Source: Faecalibacterium prausnitzii
GTDB lineage: Bacteria > Bacillota > Clostridia > Oscillospirales > Ruminococcaceae
Assembly (NCBI RefSeq): GCF_019967995.1
Contig: NZ_CP065377.1
Span: 1,736,001 to 1,800,000 of the forward strand
Direction: 5' to 3'
Length of the DNA: 64,000 nucleotides
Shown here: positions 17,012 through 28,300 of the stretch, piece after piece
Position numbering within the stretch: the stretch's first letter is position 1
Layout: each line of letters begins with the position of its first letter
Program-made: the position numbers and the translations under genes
The notes under the pieces: model-generated
The model's database searches: none
Seen by the model: the letters and a program-made list of their open reading frames with translations, nothing else
Told to the model about the DNA's origin: nothing

Positions 17012-18910
17012 TCAGGTCTTGAGGTTGCCGCGGGTGGGCGTGAACGTCGGGATCATCTCGGCCAGCTGCTTCACGACGCCCTCGTCGTTGTGGGCCGCTG
17101 CCGCGCTCAGATCCTGCAGCTGCGTGTAGAACCGGGCCAGGTCGATGTCCTTCGGCGGCGCAACGAAGATCTTGTTGTGCTCGGTGCGGCGCATCTTATC
17201 CTGCTCCTCGTCCATCATCAGCTCCTCATAGAGCTTCTCGCCGGGGCGCAGGCCCACGACCTTGATTTCCATATTCACGCCCGGCTCGTAGCCGTAGAAG
17301 CGGATGAGCTGTTTGGCCAGGTCGATGATCTTGACCGGCTCGCCCATATCCAGAACATAGATGCTGCCGCTCTCGGCCAGGGCACCGGCCTGCAGCACCA
17401 GCTGGGCTGCCTCCGGGATGGTCATGAAATAGCGCTCGATGTTGGGGTCCGTCAGGGTGACGGGGCCGCCCTTTTTGATCTGCGCCTCGAACAGCGGGAT
17501 GACACTGCCGTGGCTGCCCAGCACATTGCCGAAGCGGACTGCCACGCACTTCATGTCGGTGTTGCCCGCAAAGGTCTGGATGAGCATCTCGCAGATGCGC
17601 TTGGTGCAGCCCATGACGCTGGTGGGGTTGACGGCCTTGTCCGTGGAGAGCTGGACGAACCGCTCCACGCCGTGCTCGCTGGCGCTGGTGAGCAGATTCT
17701 TCGTGCCCAGCACATTGTTCTTGACGGCCTCCGCCGGGCTGACCTCCATCAGCGGCACATGCTTGTGCGCCGCCGCGTGGAAGACCACCGTGGGATGATA
17801 CGTCTCGAATACCTCGTCCAGACGTTTTTTGTCGCGGATGGAGCCGATGAGCACCGTGACCGGGATGTCCCGGCCATACTTCTGCTGCAGCTCCATCAGC
17901 AGCTCGTAGGCGCAGTTCTCGTAGATATCAAAGATGAGCAGTTTGCCGGGCTGAAAGCGCATCACCTGACGGCAGAGCTCGCTGCCGATGGAACCGCCGC
18001 CGCCCGTGACGAGGACGGTCTTGCCGGTCAGGTAGCCGGAGATCTGCTCCATGTCCAGCGTGACTTCCTCGCGGGAGAGGAAATCGGCGGTGTTCAGCTC
18101 GCGGAACGCATTCTGCTGCGGCGCACCGGTGCCCACCAGCTGCGGGTCGCTCAGGATCTGGACCGCACAGTGGGTGGAGACGCAGAGGTCGATGACATGG
18201 TTCAGTCGGCTGCCCTGCAGCGTCGGGATGGCGATGATGATGCTGTGGATGTTGTATCTCTCGCAGACCTGCGGGATCTGCTCCAGTGTGCCCCGCACCG
18301 GGACACCGTGGATGGTCTGGCCGAACTTGGCCGGGTCATCGTCCACAGCGGCGACCGGGTGGCCGTAGCTCTCGTTGGATTTGCAGACGTTGATCGCCCA
18401 CGCACCGGCCTCGCCTGCGCCCACGATCAGCACCGGGCGGTTCGGGTCCTTGGACGGAACGCCGCGCACCCGCTCGCCAATGGGGTGGTTCAGGAACAGC
18501 CGCCAGGCAAGGCGGCTCCCGCCCACCAGCAGGAAGATGAGCACCGCCGCCATCGCGTTGGCCGAGTCGAACAACACGCCATGGATGAGGCCATGGTTCA
18601 CGAAGTAGACCACTGCCGTGGGCACTGCGATCATGCCCGCCAGACGGATGAGGTCGCGCTCGCCCGCGTACTTCCACAAGATGGAGTACAGCCCGCCCAC
18701 CAGAAAGCTCATCAGATAGAGCGCCGTGATCCAGGGCAGGTTCTCATACAGCAGGGCCCGGTTATGGGGCCACCAGGCTGCTTCCACCGCACCGTCTGCG
18801 CGGAGCAACAGCGCAAAATAAAAGCTGAACAGGATCAGCGCCGCATCCAGCACCACCAGAAACGTCCGGCGCAGCCCGACCTGCGGCGTAATTTTTTTGA
18901 TATTCTTCAC
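17012..18910 (-). CDS. FlaA1/CapD-like nucleotide-sugar 4,6-dehydratase, membrane-anchored
   Basis: A 632-residue enzyme of the PglF/WbpM type. The N-terminus has four membrane helices (residues about 15-130). A CoA-binding-like Rossmann domain follows (VLIVGAGEAGAWAINVC). The C-terminal SDR domain has GGGGSIGSELCRQ and the substrate segment LSTDKAVNPTSVMG; Asp-Lys replaces part of the usual YxxxK active site, as in the 4,6-dehydratase/5-epimerase group. It probably converts UDP-GlcNAc for surface polysaccharide or glycan synthesis. The start codon is GTG at 18910, with AGAGGA upstream. The flippase gene next to it supports an envelope role. Confidence 0.88.
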   Translation of the reverse strand: MKNIKKITPQVGLRRTFLVVLDAALILFSFYFALLLRADGAVEAAWWPHNRALLYENLPWITALYLMSFLVGGLYSILWKYAGERDLIRLAGMIAVPTAVVYFVNHGLIHGVLFDSANAMAAVLIFLLVGGSRLAWRLFLNHPIGERVRGVPSKDPNRPVLIVGAGEAGAWAINVCKSNESYGHPVAAVDDDPAKFGQTIHGVPVRGTLEQIPQVCERYNIHSIIIAIPTLQGSRLNHVIDLCVSTHCAVQILSDPQLVGTGAPQQNAFRELNTADFLSREEVTLDMEQISGYLTGKTVLVTGGGGSIGSELCRQVMRFQPGKLLIFDIYENCAYELLMELQQKYGRDIPVTVLIGSIRDKKRLDEVFETYHPTVVFHAAAHKHVPLMEVSPAEAVKNNVLGTKNLLTSASEHGVERFVQLSTDKAVNPTSVMGCTKRICEMLIQTFAGNTDMKCVAVRFGNVLGSHGSVIPLFEAQIKKGGPVTLTDPNIERYFMTIPEAAQLVLQAGALAESGSIYVLDMGEPVKIIDLAKQLIRFYGYEPGVNMEIKVVGLRPGEKLYEELMMDEEQDKMRRTEHNKIFVAPPKDIDLARFYTQLQDLSAAAAHNDEGVVKQLAEMIPTFTPTRGNLKT

Positions 18911-19056
18911 AGAAAATCCTCTTTATCTTCGGCGCTCGTTCTGCGCCGGTTCATTTTCCAGGCCAGCGGGAAGAGAGCCTGCTGCACCATGGTATCCATT
19001 GTATTATACTCGTTTCGTGCCCCGGTGTCCAGAAGATTTCATCGTCCGGGTCGATT

Positions 19057-20631
19057 TCATGCCTTTTTCGCCTTCTGCCGGGCCCGGTCCGGGTGGAGCG
19101 CGGCCCGCACCTCGGCACCCAGACCCAGCGGCCAGGCGGCGGCCAGCCCCGCCAGCCCCATGCCGCAGCAGCCGATGCACAGCGCCGCCAGCTGCTCCGG
19201 CGTCTCCCCGGCCTGCCAGCCGGACAGCATTTCTCGGAAAAATACCCCCGCCCCGGCCGACACGCCCGCCGCCAGCAGCGGTGCCCCCAGCCAGCGCATC
19301 AGCGCCGGACGCATCCCGCTGACCCGCAGCAGACGGGCCGTGTTGGCCAGGCAGGTATATACGCTGGACAGCAGGATGACGAACAGGAAACCTTTCATCC
19401 CGAACCGGGGCAGCAGCACCATCACCCCCGCGATGCGCAGCACGGCATCCCACAGGCTGTACCGGAACACGGCCTTCTGCTCCCCTACCCCCTTCATCGC
19501 ACCGTCCACCATGCTTTCCAGATACATCAGCGGCATCGCCGGGCCGAGCACGGTCAGATAGAAGCCAGCCTCGGCCCCGTCCGGCCCGTAGAACAGCCGG
19601 GCAGCCGACGCTCCCCACACCCAGAACACCGCCCCTGCCAGCGCGGAGAAGTAGCCCGTGAGCCGGAGCATCCGATCCAGCAGCGCCGAAAGCCGCCCCG
19701 TCTCGCCCCGGATATGCGCCTGCGTGATCTCCGGCATCAGCAGGACCGACAGGCTCCCCAGCAGCCCGAACGGAAAGGTCAGCAGGGGCAGGGCCATTCC
19801 CTTCAGGTTTCCATACTGGGCCACGGCGGCACTGCGGCCCCCGGCATCCAGCAGATAGACCGTCAGGCAGGCGGGCACCAGCATGTTCTCCGCCGTGTGG
19901 AGCGCACTGGCAAGGCAGCGCCCGCCCTCCACGGGCCAGAGGATCTCCCACAGGCGCTTTGCCGGGTCCATGGGGCGTCGGGCCGGGCCCGCACCGAATG
20001 CGGACACCGCCTCCCGCCGGTAAAACAGAAGCATCAGGCAGGCCGATACCGTCTCGCTGAGGGCCGTTGCCGCCAGAACAGCCGTGCACTTGCCGCCCAC
20101 GTCCAGCGCACGGCCCCGCTCCAGCGCGAACCAGATGGCCGAGATGCGGACCGTCTGCTCCACGAGCTGGCTCACCACGTTGGGGCCGACCTGCCGCCGG
20201 GCAATGAAAAAGCCGCGCAGCACCGCTGAGACCGCCATCCAGGGCAGGCCGAATGCCGCCGCCCGCAGCGCACCGGCCGCGCGGACATCCCCCAGCCACC
20301 ACGCAGCGGCCAGCTCCGCCAGACCGAACTGCCCCGCCCACGCAGCGCTGCCCAGCAGCAGCGCCGCCCCCAGCAGGCGGAGCAGCATCCCGCGGGCCTC
20401 GGCCCGGCTGCGGCTCAGCTCCTCGGCCATCAGGCGGGTGGCCGCCACCGAGACGCCGGATGTCGCCAGCGTGACGAAGAGCGAATATACCGCCAGCACC
20501 AGCTGGTACAGGCCCATCCCCTCGCCGCCCAGCGCATTGGCCAGCCAGATGCGCAGCCCCATCCCGGCCAGCCGGAGCACCACATCCGCCCCTGTGAGCA
20601 GGGCCGCGTTCTTCAGGTAGCTCGGACGCAT
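19057..20631 (-). CDS. oligosaccharide flippase / SpoVB-MviN-like membrane protein
   Basis: A 524-residue polytopic protein of the MOP superfamily with about 13-14 hydrophobic helices. The start MRPSYLKNAALLTGADVVLR and the pattern GGEGMGLYQLVLAVYSLF match the SpoVB/polysaccharide exporter group. Such proteins move lipid-linked sugars across the membrane. GGGGAGG lies before the ATG at 20631; the longer frame to 20679 lacks a ribosome binding site. GC and alanine content are very high. It is close to the dehydratase gene (146 bases), so joint work in glycan assembly is likely. Whether the host sporulates cannot be told here. Confidence 0.85.
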   Translation of the reverse strand: MRPSYLKNAALLTGADVVLRLAGMGLRIWLANALGGEGMGLYQLVLAVYSLFVTLATSGVSVAATRLMAEELSRSRAEARGMLLRLLGAALLLGSAAWAGQFGLAELAAAWWLGDVRAAGALRAAAFGLPWMAVSAVLRGFFIARRQVGPNVVSQLVEQTVRISAIWFALERGRALDVGGKCTAVLAATALSETVSACLMLLFYRREAVSAFGAGPARRPMDPAKRLWEILWPVEGGRCLASALHTAENMLVPACLTVYLLDAGGRSAAVAQYGNLKGMALPLLTFPFGLLGSLSVLLMPEITQAHIRGETGRLSALLDRMLRLTGYFSALAGAVFWVWGASAARLFYGPDGAEAGFYLTVLGPAMPLMYLESMVDGAMKGVGEQKAVFRYSLWDAVLRIAGVMVLLPRFGMKGFLFVILLSSVYTCLANTARLLRVSGMRPALMRWLGAPLLAAGVSAGAGVFFREMLSGWQAGETPEQLAALCIGCCGMGLAGLAAAWPLGLGAEVRAALHPDRARQKAKKA

Positions 20632-20699
20632 CGCCGCACCTCCCCTTCTTCCTTTTATTATATGGGCACCGCTTTGCAAAATATGAGCCGCCGTGTGGG

Positions 20700-20728
20700 T
20701 TGTTTCTCTTCTGATTTTATGGTATGAT
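20700..20728 (+). promoter_or_regulatory. promoter of the Mrp ATPase gene
   Basis: TTGTTT (20700-20705) and TATGAT (20723-20728), spaced by 17 bases. The -10 contains the first ATG of the open frame (20724), which rules that ATG out as translation start. Confidence 0.55.
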
Positions 20729-20807
20729 AGGAGCCGGTCAAGAGATTTTTCAAAACATCAACGAAGGAGGAAAGGCCGCATCCCACCCGGACCGGCCTTA
20801 TGAGAGT

Positions 20808-21641
20808 ATGAGCGAAGAATGCACCCATGACTGCTCTACCTGCAGCGCAGCATGTTCTTCCCGCGAGGCTGCCCCGCAGCATGATGCCCCCAACCCCAAC
20901 AGCAGCGTCAAAAAAGTCATCGGCGTCGTATCCGGCAAGGGCGGCGTCGGCAAGAGCATGACCAGCGCTCTGCTGGCCTGCGCCATGGCCCGCCGCGGCT
21001 ACCACTGCGGCATCCTGGACGCCGACATCACCGGCCCGTCCATTCCCAAGCTGTTCGGCATCCATGGCCGTGCCATGGCCGACGAGAAGGGCTGCTGGCC
21101 CATCCAGAGCCGGATGGGCATCGACGTGATGAGCATCAACCTGCTGGTGGAGAACGAAGAGGACCCCGTCGTCTGGCGCGGCCCCGTCATCGCCGGTGCG
21201 GTGAAGCAGTTCTGGACCGATGTGGTCTGGAAGGACGTCGATTTCCTGTTCGTGGACATGCCTCCGGGAACCGGTGATGTGCCCCTGACCGTCTTCCAGA
21301 GCCTGCCGGTGGACGGCATCGTCGTCGTGGCAAGCCCGCAGGAGCTGGTCAGCATGATCGTGGCCAAGGCCGTCAACATGGCTGAGATGATGAAGGTGCC
21401 CATGCTCGGCATCGTCGAGAACATGAGCTACATCGTCTGCCCCGACTGCGGCAAGCACATCAGTGTGTTCGGCAACAGCCATGTGGACGAGGTCGCGGCA
21501 AAGCACCACCTGCCCGTCCTGGCCAAGTGCCCCATCGACCCGCAGCTGGCCGCCCTCTCCGATGCCGGCATGATCGAGACCTACGGCGGCGAGTACCTGG
21601 AAGGTGCCGCCGATGCCTGTGAGAAATTGCTGAAGAAGTAA
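20808..21641 (+). CDS. mrp: Mrp/NBP35-type P-loop ATPase, iron-sulfur carrier
   Basis: These cytoplasmic ATPases bind and pass on [4Fe-4S] clusters. The 277 residues contain the deviant Walker A GKGGVGKS (43-50), ILDADITGPSIPKLFG, FVDMPPGTGD and the dimer-bridging CPDC near the C-terminus. The first 16 residues hold a cysteine group (C5, C9, C12, C16), like the extra N-terminal cluster of NBP35 proteins. The start at 20808 lies far from the good AAGGAGG at about 20764, and only a weak GAGAG precedes it. A three-codon frame (20801-20812 region) overlaps the start, so translational coupling is possible. Confidence 0.9.
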   Translation: MSEECTHDCSTCSAACSSREAAPQHDAPNPNSSVKKVIGVVSGKGGVGKSMTSALLACAMARRGYHCGILDADITGPSIPKLFGIHGRAMADEKGCWPIQSRMGIDVMSINLLVENEEDPVVWRGPVIAGAVKQFWTDVVWKDVDFLFVDMPPGTGDVPLTVFQSLPVDGIVVVASPQELVSMIVAKAVNMAEMMKVPMLGIVENMSYIVCPDCGKHISVFGNSHVDEVAAKHHLPVLAKCPIDPQLAALSDAGMIETYGGEYLEGAADACEKLLKK

Positions 21642-21656
21642 ACACGTTGGTTTCTC

Positions 21657-21701
21657 TGCCTTTTGCGCCGGGCCTTTTCCCCCGCAAAAGGCATTCTTTT
21701 T
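21657..21701 (+). terminator. terminator after mrp
   Basis: TGCCTTTTGCG (21657-21667) pairs perfectly with CGCAAAAGGCA (21683-21693), followed by TTCTTTTT. Confidence 0.85.
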
Positions 21702-21820
21702 GGGTGCCGGTCTGCCGCAAAACAGAAGCTGCTGCGCCGTTTTCGCAGCGGCCGGATGTTTTTGTGAAGCGGGCTCATCTTTTCTTCTGTTTTTTTGAAA
21801 GATTTTCTGCTCCGCCTCTC

Positions 21821-23269
<1,449 letters not shown>

Positions 23270-23287
23270 TTGTTCCAAAGCATTTTC

Positions 23288-23320
23288 AAGAGCTGCGTTC
23301 GCAAGAGCGCGGCTCTTTTT
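23288..23320 (+). terminator. gdhA terminator
   Basis: AAGAGCTGCG pairs with CGCGGCTCTT (one G-T pair) and runs into TTTTT at 23316-23320. Confidence 0.8.
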
Positions 23321-23349
23321 GTATGGATTCGCTGGCCGCATCTCCGGGA

Positions 23350-23420
23350 GCTTTTCCCGGCGAGTCAACGGGCGTTCCCTGCCCGCCCCGCAAGCGGGGC
23401 CCCACCTCGGATACTCGCCG
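23350..23420 (+). promoter_or_regulatory. highly structured leader upstream of hcp
   Basis: A long stem, CGGCGAGT (23358-23365) with ACTCGCCG (23413-23420), encloses a strong inner hairpin GCCCCGC-AA-GCGGGGC (23385-23400). It lies between the gdhA terminator and the hcp start. No known riboswitch pattern is recognised, and no clear promoter is seen before it. Confidence 0.4.
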
Positions 23421-23502
23421 AGAAAACTCCCCTCGTGCGGCCTGTATAAAGCCCCGCCAACCCGTCCATACTGACCACATCAAGCGAAGAGAGGGTTCTG
23501 AA

Positions 23503-25074
23503 ATGGACGAACAGATGTTTTGTTTTCAATGCGAGCAGGCGGCGCACTGCACTGCCTGTACCGGTAAGGCCGGTGTCTGCGGCAAAAGCGCGGACACGGC
23601 AGCGGCGCAGGACCGCCTGACCGGCGCACTCATCTCCTACGCCAGCCAACTCATCGGCGAGGGGCGGGCCCCCGCCCCGGAACAGGCACTGCTGCTGATG
23701 GAAGGGCTGTTCACCACCATCACCAACGTGAACTTCGACCCGCAGACCGTGGACCAGCTGACCGAGAGCGTCCACGCGGCCTGCCCCGGCATCGGGTTCG
23801 ACTACGACATGGCAAACCTCTGGCACGAGCCGGACGAGGACATCCGCAGTCTGAAATCGTTCGTCCTGTTCAGCCTGCGCGGCATGGCAGCGTACAATTA
23901 CCATGCGCGGGTGCTGGGCCGCATCGACCCGGAGCTGGACCGCTTCTTCTGCGAAGCATTGCAGGCCGTTGGCAGCGAATGCTCCATCGACACCCTCTGG
24001 GCACTGGTGCAGAAGACCGGCAAGGCCAGCTACCGCTGCATGGAGCTGCTGGACGCCGCTAACACCGGGGCCTTCGGCCAGCCGGAGCCGGTGGAGGTGC
24101 CGCTCGTCATCGAGAAAGGGCCGTTCATCGTCATTTCCGGCCACGACCTCTACGACATGAAGTGCCTGCTGGAGCAGACAGCGGGCAAAGGCATCCACGT
24201 CTACACCCACTCGGAAATGCTTCCCGCCCACGGCTACCCGGAGCTGAAGCAGAAGTACCCGCATCTGAAGGGCAACTTCGGCACAGCCTGGCAGAACCAG
24301 CAGCGAGAGTTTGAGGACATCCCGGCCCCGATCCTCTTCACCACCAACTGCATCATGCCCCTGCGGGAGAGCTACGCCGACCGGGTGTTCACCACCTCGG
24401 TGGTGTCCTATCCCGGCGTCCCGCACATCGGGCCAGAGCGGGATTTCTCCCCCGTCATTGCCAAAGCACTGGAACTGGGGGGCTACCCGGAAGACACCGC
24501 CATGCCCGGCATCAACGGCGGGCGCAGCGTCGTGACCGGCTTTGCGCGGAGCGCTGTGCTCTCCCACGCCAATGAGATCGTTGCGGCCGTGAAAAGCGGG
24601 CAGATCCGCCATTTCTTCCTGGTGGGCGGCTGTGACGGCACCCGGCCTTCCCGCCGCTACTACACCGAGTTCGCCAAGCTCACCCCGCCCGACACCGTGA
24701 TCCTGACGCTGGCCTGCGGCAAATTCCGCCTGAACGACCTGGATCTCGGCACCGTGGCGGGCCTGCCCCGCATCCTCGATGTGGGCCAGTGCAACGACGC
24801 ATACAGCGCCATTCAGATCGCGCTGGCGCTGGCCGATGCGTTCCAGTGCGGCGTCAACGACCTGCCGCTCTCGCTGGTGCTCTGCTGGTTCGAGCAGAAG
24901 GCCGTCTGCATCCTCATCGCACTGCTGGCGCTGGGCATCCAGAACATCCGGCTCGGCCCTACCCTGCCCGCCTTCCTCTCGCCGGGCGTGGTGCGCGTTT
25001 TGCAGGAAAAGTACAATCTGATGGCCGTCACGACACCGGAGCAAGACCTGAAAGCGATTTTGGGCGAAGGATGA
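23503..25074 (+). CDS. hcp: hydroxylamine reductase (hybrid-cluster protein)
   Basis: Hcp carries a hybrid iron-sulfur-oxygen cluster and reduces hydroxylamine or nitric oxide; in anaerobes it helps against nitrosative stress. The 523-residue protein starts with the cubane cysteines C7, C10, C19 and C26 in MFCFQCEQAAHCTACTGKAGVCG-type order. Hybrid-cluster ligands lie in later motifs such as GGCDGTRPSRRYY, LTLACGKFRLND and VGQCNDAYSA. The ATG at 23503 follows GAGAGGG; the longer frame to 23323 runs through the structured leader. It follows gdhA and precedes gltB, but has no shared promoter evidence. Confidence 0.95.
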   Translation: MDEQMFCFQCEQAAHCTACTGKAGVCGKSADTAAAQDRLTGALISYASQLIGEGRAPAPEQALLLMEGLFTTITNVNFDPQTVDQLTESVHAACPGIGFDYDMANLWHEPDEDIRSLKSFVLFSLRGMAAYNYHARVLGRIDPELDRFFCEALQAVGSECSIDTLWALVQKTGKASYRCMELLDAANTGAFGQPEPVEVPLVIEKGPFIVISGHDLYDMKCLLEQTAGKGIHVYTHSEMLPAHGYPELKQKYPHLKGNFGTAWQNQQREFEDIPAPILFTTNCIMPLRESYADRVFTTSVVSYPGVPHIGPERDFSPVIAKALELGGYPEDTAMPGINGGRSVVTGFARSAVLSHANEIVAAVKSGQIRHFFLVGGCDGTRPSRRYYTEFAKLTPPDTVILTLACGKFRLNDLDLGTVAGLPRILDVGQCNDAYSAIQIALALADAFQCGVNDLPLSLVLCWFEQKAVCILIALLALGIQNIRLGPTLPAFLSPGVVRVLQEKYNLMAVTTPEQDLKAILGEG

Positions 25075-25147
25075 ATCTGTTTCATCTCATCATCAAACCG
25101 CACAAGATGCGCTGCGTTTGTGCTTTCACGTTTGGTGCAACTGTCGC

Positions 25148-25175
25148 TTGAAAAATTTTCAGCGTTCAGTATAAT
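25148..25175 (+). promoter_or_regulatory. gltBD promoter
   Basis: TTGAAA (25148-25153), 16 bases, TATAAT (25170-25175). The transcript would begin near 25182, directly at the first leader hairpin. Confidence 0.7.
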
Positions 25176-25185
25176 TATAAGTACC

Positions 25186-25238
25186 GGAACAAAGGCGTTC
25201 CAAAGGGGTAGAGTCTGCCCCTTTGGGGCGTCTTTTTT
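25186..25238 (+). promoter_or_regulatory. attenuator-like leader with competing hairpins before gltB
   Basis: A 13-bp stem (25196-25208 with 25218-25230) is followed at once by TCTTTTTT, a typical intrinsic terminator. It lies between the promoter and gltB. The base of this stem (GTTCC, 25197-25201) can instead pair with GGAAC (25186-25190). The two structures exclude each other, as in a transcription attenuator. The controlling signal is unknown. Confidence 0.6.
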
Positions 25239-25314
25239 GTTTTTCCGTGTCAGACGCTGCGGAATGTGCCGCAGTGGTGAGGATTTTGATTTTACGACAA
25301 GGATGGGAAAGGCA

Positions 25315-28300
25315 ATGGAACATTATACGGAAAACTCCACGCCCCTCGGCCTGTATGACCCCCAGTTTGAGCACGACGCCTGCGGCATCGGCGCAGTGGT
25401 GGACATCAAGGGCCGCAAGAGCCACCAGACCGTCAGCGATGCACTGTCCATCGTCGAGCGGCTGGAGCACCGCGCCGGCAAGGACGCTGAGGGCAAGACC
25501 GGCGACGGCGTGGGCATCATGCTGCAGATCAGCCACAAGTTCTTCTCCAAAGTCGCGGAAGAGATGAACGTCAGCCTCGGCAACGAGCGTGAATATGGCG
25601 TTGGCATGTTCTTCTTCCCGCAGAACGAGCACCTGCGTGCTCAGGCCATGAAGCTGTTCGAGCTCGTCACCCGCAAGGAGGGGCTGGAGTTCCTCGCCTG
25701 GCGCGAGGTTCCCGTGAACCCCGACGCCGTGGGCCAGAAAGCCCGCGACTGTATGCCCGCCATCTGGCAGTGCTTCATCAAAAAGCCCGCCAAGGTGAGC
25801 AAGGGCATCGACTTTGACCGCAAGCTCTACATCGTCCGCCGCGTGTTCGAGCAGGCTAGCAACGGCACCTATGTGCCCAGCCTGTCCAGCCGCACCATCG
25901 TGTACAAAGGCATGTTCCTGGTCCACGATCTGCGCCTGTTCTACCTCGATTTGCAGGACGAGGACTATGAATCCGCCATCGGCATGGTGCACAGCCGTTT
26001 CTCCACCAACACGAACCCCAGCTGGATGCGCGCCCACCCGAACCGCTTTATCCTGCACAACGGCGAGATCAACACCATCAAGGGCAACACCGACGCGATG
26101 CTGGCCCGTGAGGAGTCCATCGCCAGCCCCATCATGCAGGAGGATATGAACAAGATCCTGCCGATCATCAACACCTCCGGCTCCGACTCCGCCATGCTGG
26201 ACAACGCGCTGGAGTTCATGGTGATGAACGGCATGGACCTGCCCCTGGCCGTGATGATCACCATCCCGGAGCCGTGGGAGAACAACAAGCACATCAGCCA
26301 GAAAAAGCGCGATTTCTACCAGTATTACGCCACCATGCTGGAGCCGTGGGACGGCCCCGCTGCCATCCTCTTCTCGGATGGCGATGTCGTGGGTGCCGTG
26401 CTGGACCGCAACGGCCTGCGCCCCAGCCGCTACTACATCACCAAGGACGGCCGGATGATCCTTTCTTCTGAGGTGGGCGTTCTCCCCTGCGACCCCGCCG
26501 ACATCGAGAAGAAAGACCGCCTGCGCCCCGGCAAGATGCTGCTAGTGGATACCGTCAAAGGCGAGGTCGTCGATGACGAGAAGCTGAAGGAATACTACGC
26601 CAGCCGCGAGCCCTACGGCGAGTGGATCGACCGCAATCTGGTCCAGCTCAAGAGCCTGAAGATTCCCAACGTCAAGGTGCCCAGCTACACCGGCGAGGAG
26701 CTGACCCGCCTGCAAAAGGTGTTCGGTTACAAGTACGAAGAGGTCAAGGACCTCATCCTCCCCATGGCCCGGCTGGGCGCAGAGCCTTCCGGCGCAATGG
26801 GCACCGACACCCCGCTGGCCGTGCTGAGCGACCAGCACCCGCCGCTGTTCAACTACTTCAAGCAGCGGTTCGCACAGGTGACCAACCCGCCCATCGACGC
26901 CATCCGCGAGAAAGTCGTCACCTCCACCAGCGTCTACGTGGGTGCCCATGGCAACCTGCTGGAAGACAAGCCCGAAAACTGCAAGGTGCTCAAGGTCCAC
27001 AACCCCATTCTGACCTCCACCGACCTGCTCAAGATCAAATACATGAACGTGCCGGGCTTCAAGGTCGCGACCGTTTCCATCAACTACTACAAGAACACCA
27101 GCCTGGAAAAAGCCATCGACCGTGTCTTCCTGGAAGTGGACCGCGCATATAAGGACGGTGCCAACATTATCATCCTGTCCGACCGGGACATCGACGAATA
27201 CCATGTCTCCATCCCCAGCCTGCTGGCCGTGTCGGCCGTCTCGCAGTACCTCATCCGCACCAAGAAGAGCACCGCGCTGGCCCTCATTCTGGAAAGCGCC
27301 GAGCCGCACGAGGTGCACCACTTTGCCACCCTGCTGGGCTACGGTGCCTGCGCCGTCAACCCGTATCTGGCCCACGAGACCATCGGCCAGCTCATCGACC
27401 AGGGCCTGCTCGACAAGGACTACTACGCCGCCGTGGATGACTACAATAAGGCCATCCTGAGCGGCATCGTGAAGATTGCCTCCAAGATGGGCATCTCCAC
27501 CATCCAGAGCTACCAGAGCAGCCAGATCTTTGAGGCGGTCGGCATCTCGAAGGACGTCATCGACAAATACTTCACCGGTACGGTCAGCCGTGTGGGCGGC
27601 ATCGGTCTGGAAGACATTCAGGCCGACGTCGAGGCCCAGCACAACGCGGCCTTCGACCCGCTGGGACTGGACATCAACATGGAGCTTTCCGACGGCGGTG
27701 CCCACAAGTTCCGCAGCGGCAAGGAAGAGCATCTGTTCAACCCGCAGACCATCCACCTGTTCCAGAAAGCCTGCTGGACCAACGACTATAAGGCCTTCAA
27801 GGACTTCACCCGCACAGTGGACAACATGGGCGAGGAGGGTATGCATCTGCGCAGCCTGCTCGATTTCAACTACGACCCCAACGGCGGCGTGCCCATCGAG
27901 GAGGTCGAGCCGGTATCGTCCATCGTCAAGCGGTTCAAGGCCGCGGCCATGAGCTACGGCGCTCTGAGCAGCGAGGCCCACGAGACCATTGCCATCGCGC
28001 TGAACCGCCTGGGCGGCCGCAGCAACACCGGCGAGGGCGGCGAGCCCGAAGACCGCTACCACAGCGAGAGCAATTCCAAGATCAAGCAGGTGGCCTCTGC
28101 CCGCTTCGGCGTCACGAGCAAATACCTCGTCTCTGCCGAAGAGATCCAGATCAAGCTGGCGCAGGGTGCAAAGCCCGGCGAAGGCGGCAACCTGCCCGGT
28201 GCCAAGGTCTATCCCTGGATCGCCAAGACCCGCCACAGCACCACCGGTGTGGGCCTCATCTCTCCCCCGCCCCACCACGACATCTACTCCATCGAGGATC

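Noticed and set aside
25120-25302. Longer N-terminus for gltB
   Set aside because: The stretch contains the promoter, the competing hairpins and a terminator, and the class II amidotransferase needs its cysteine near the start.
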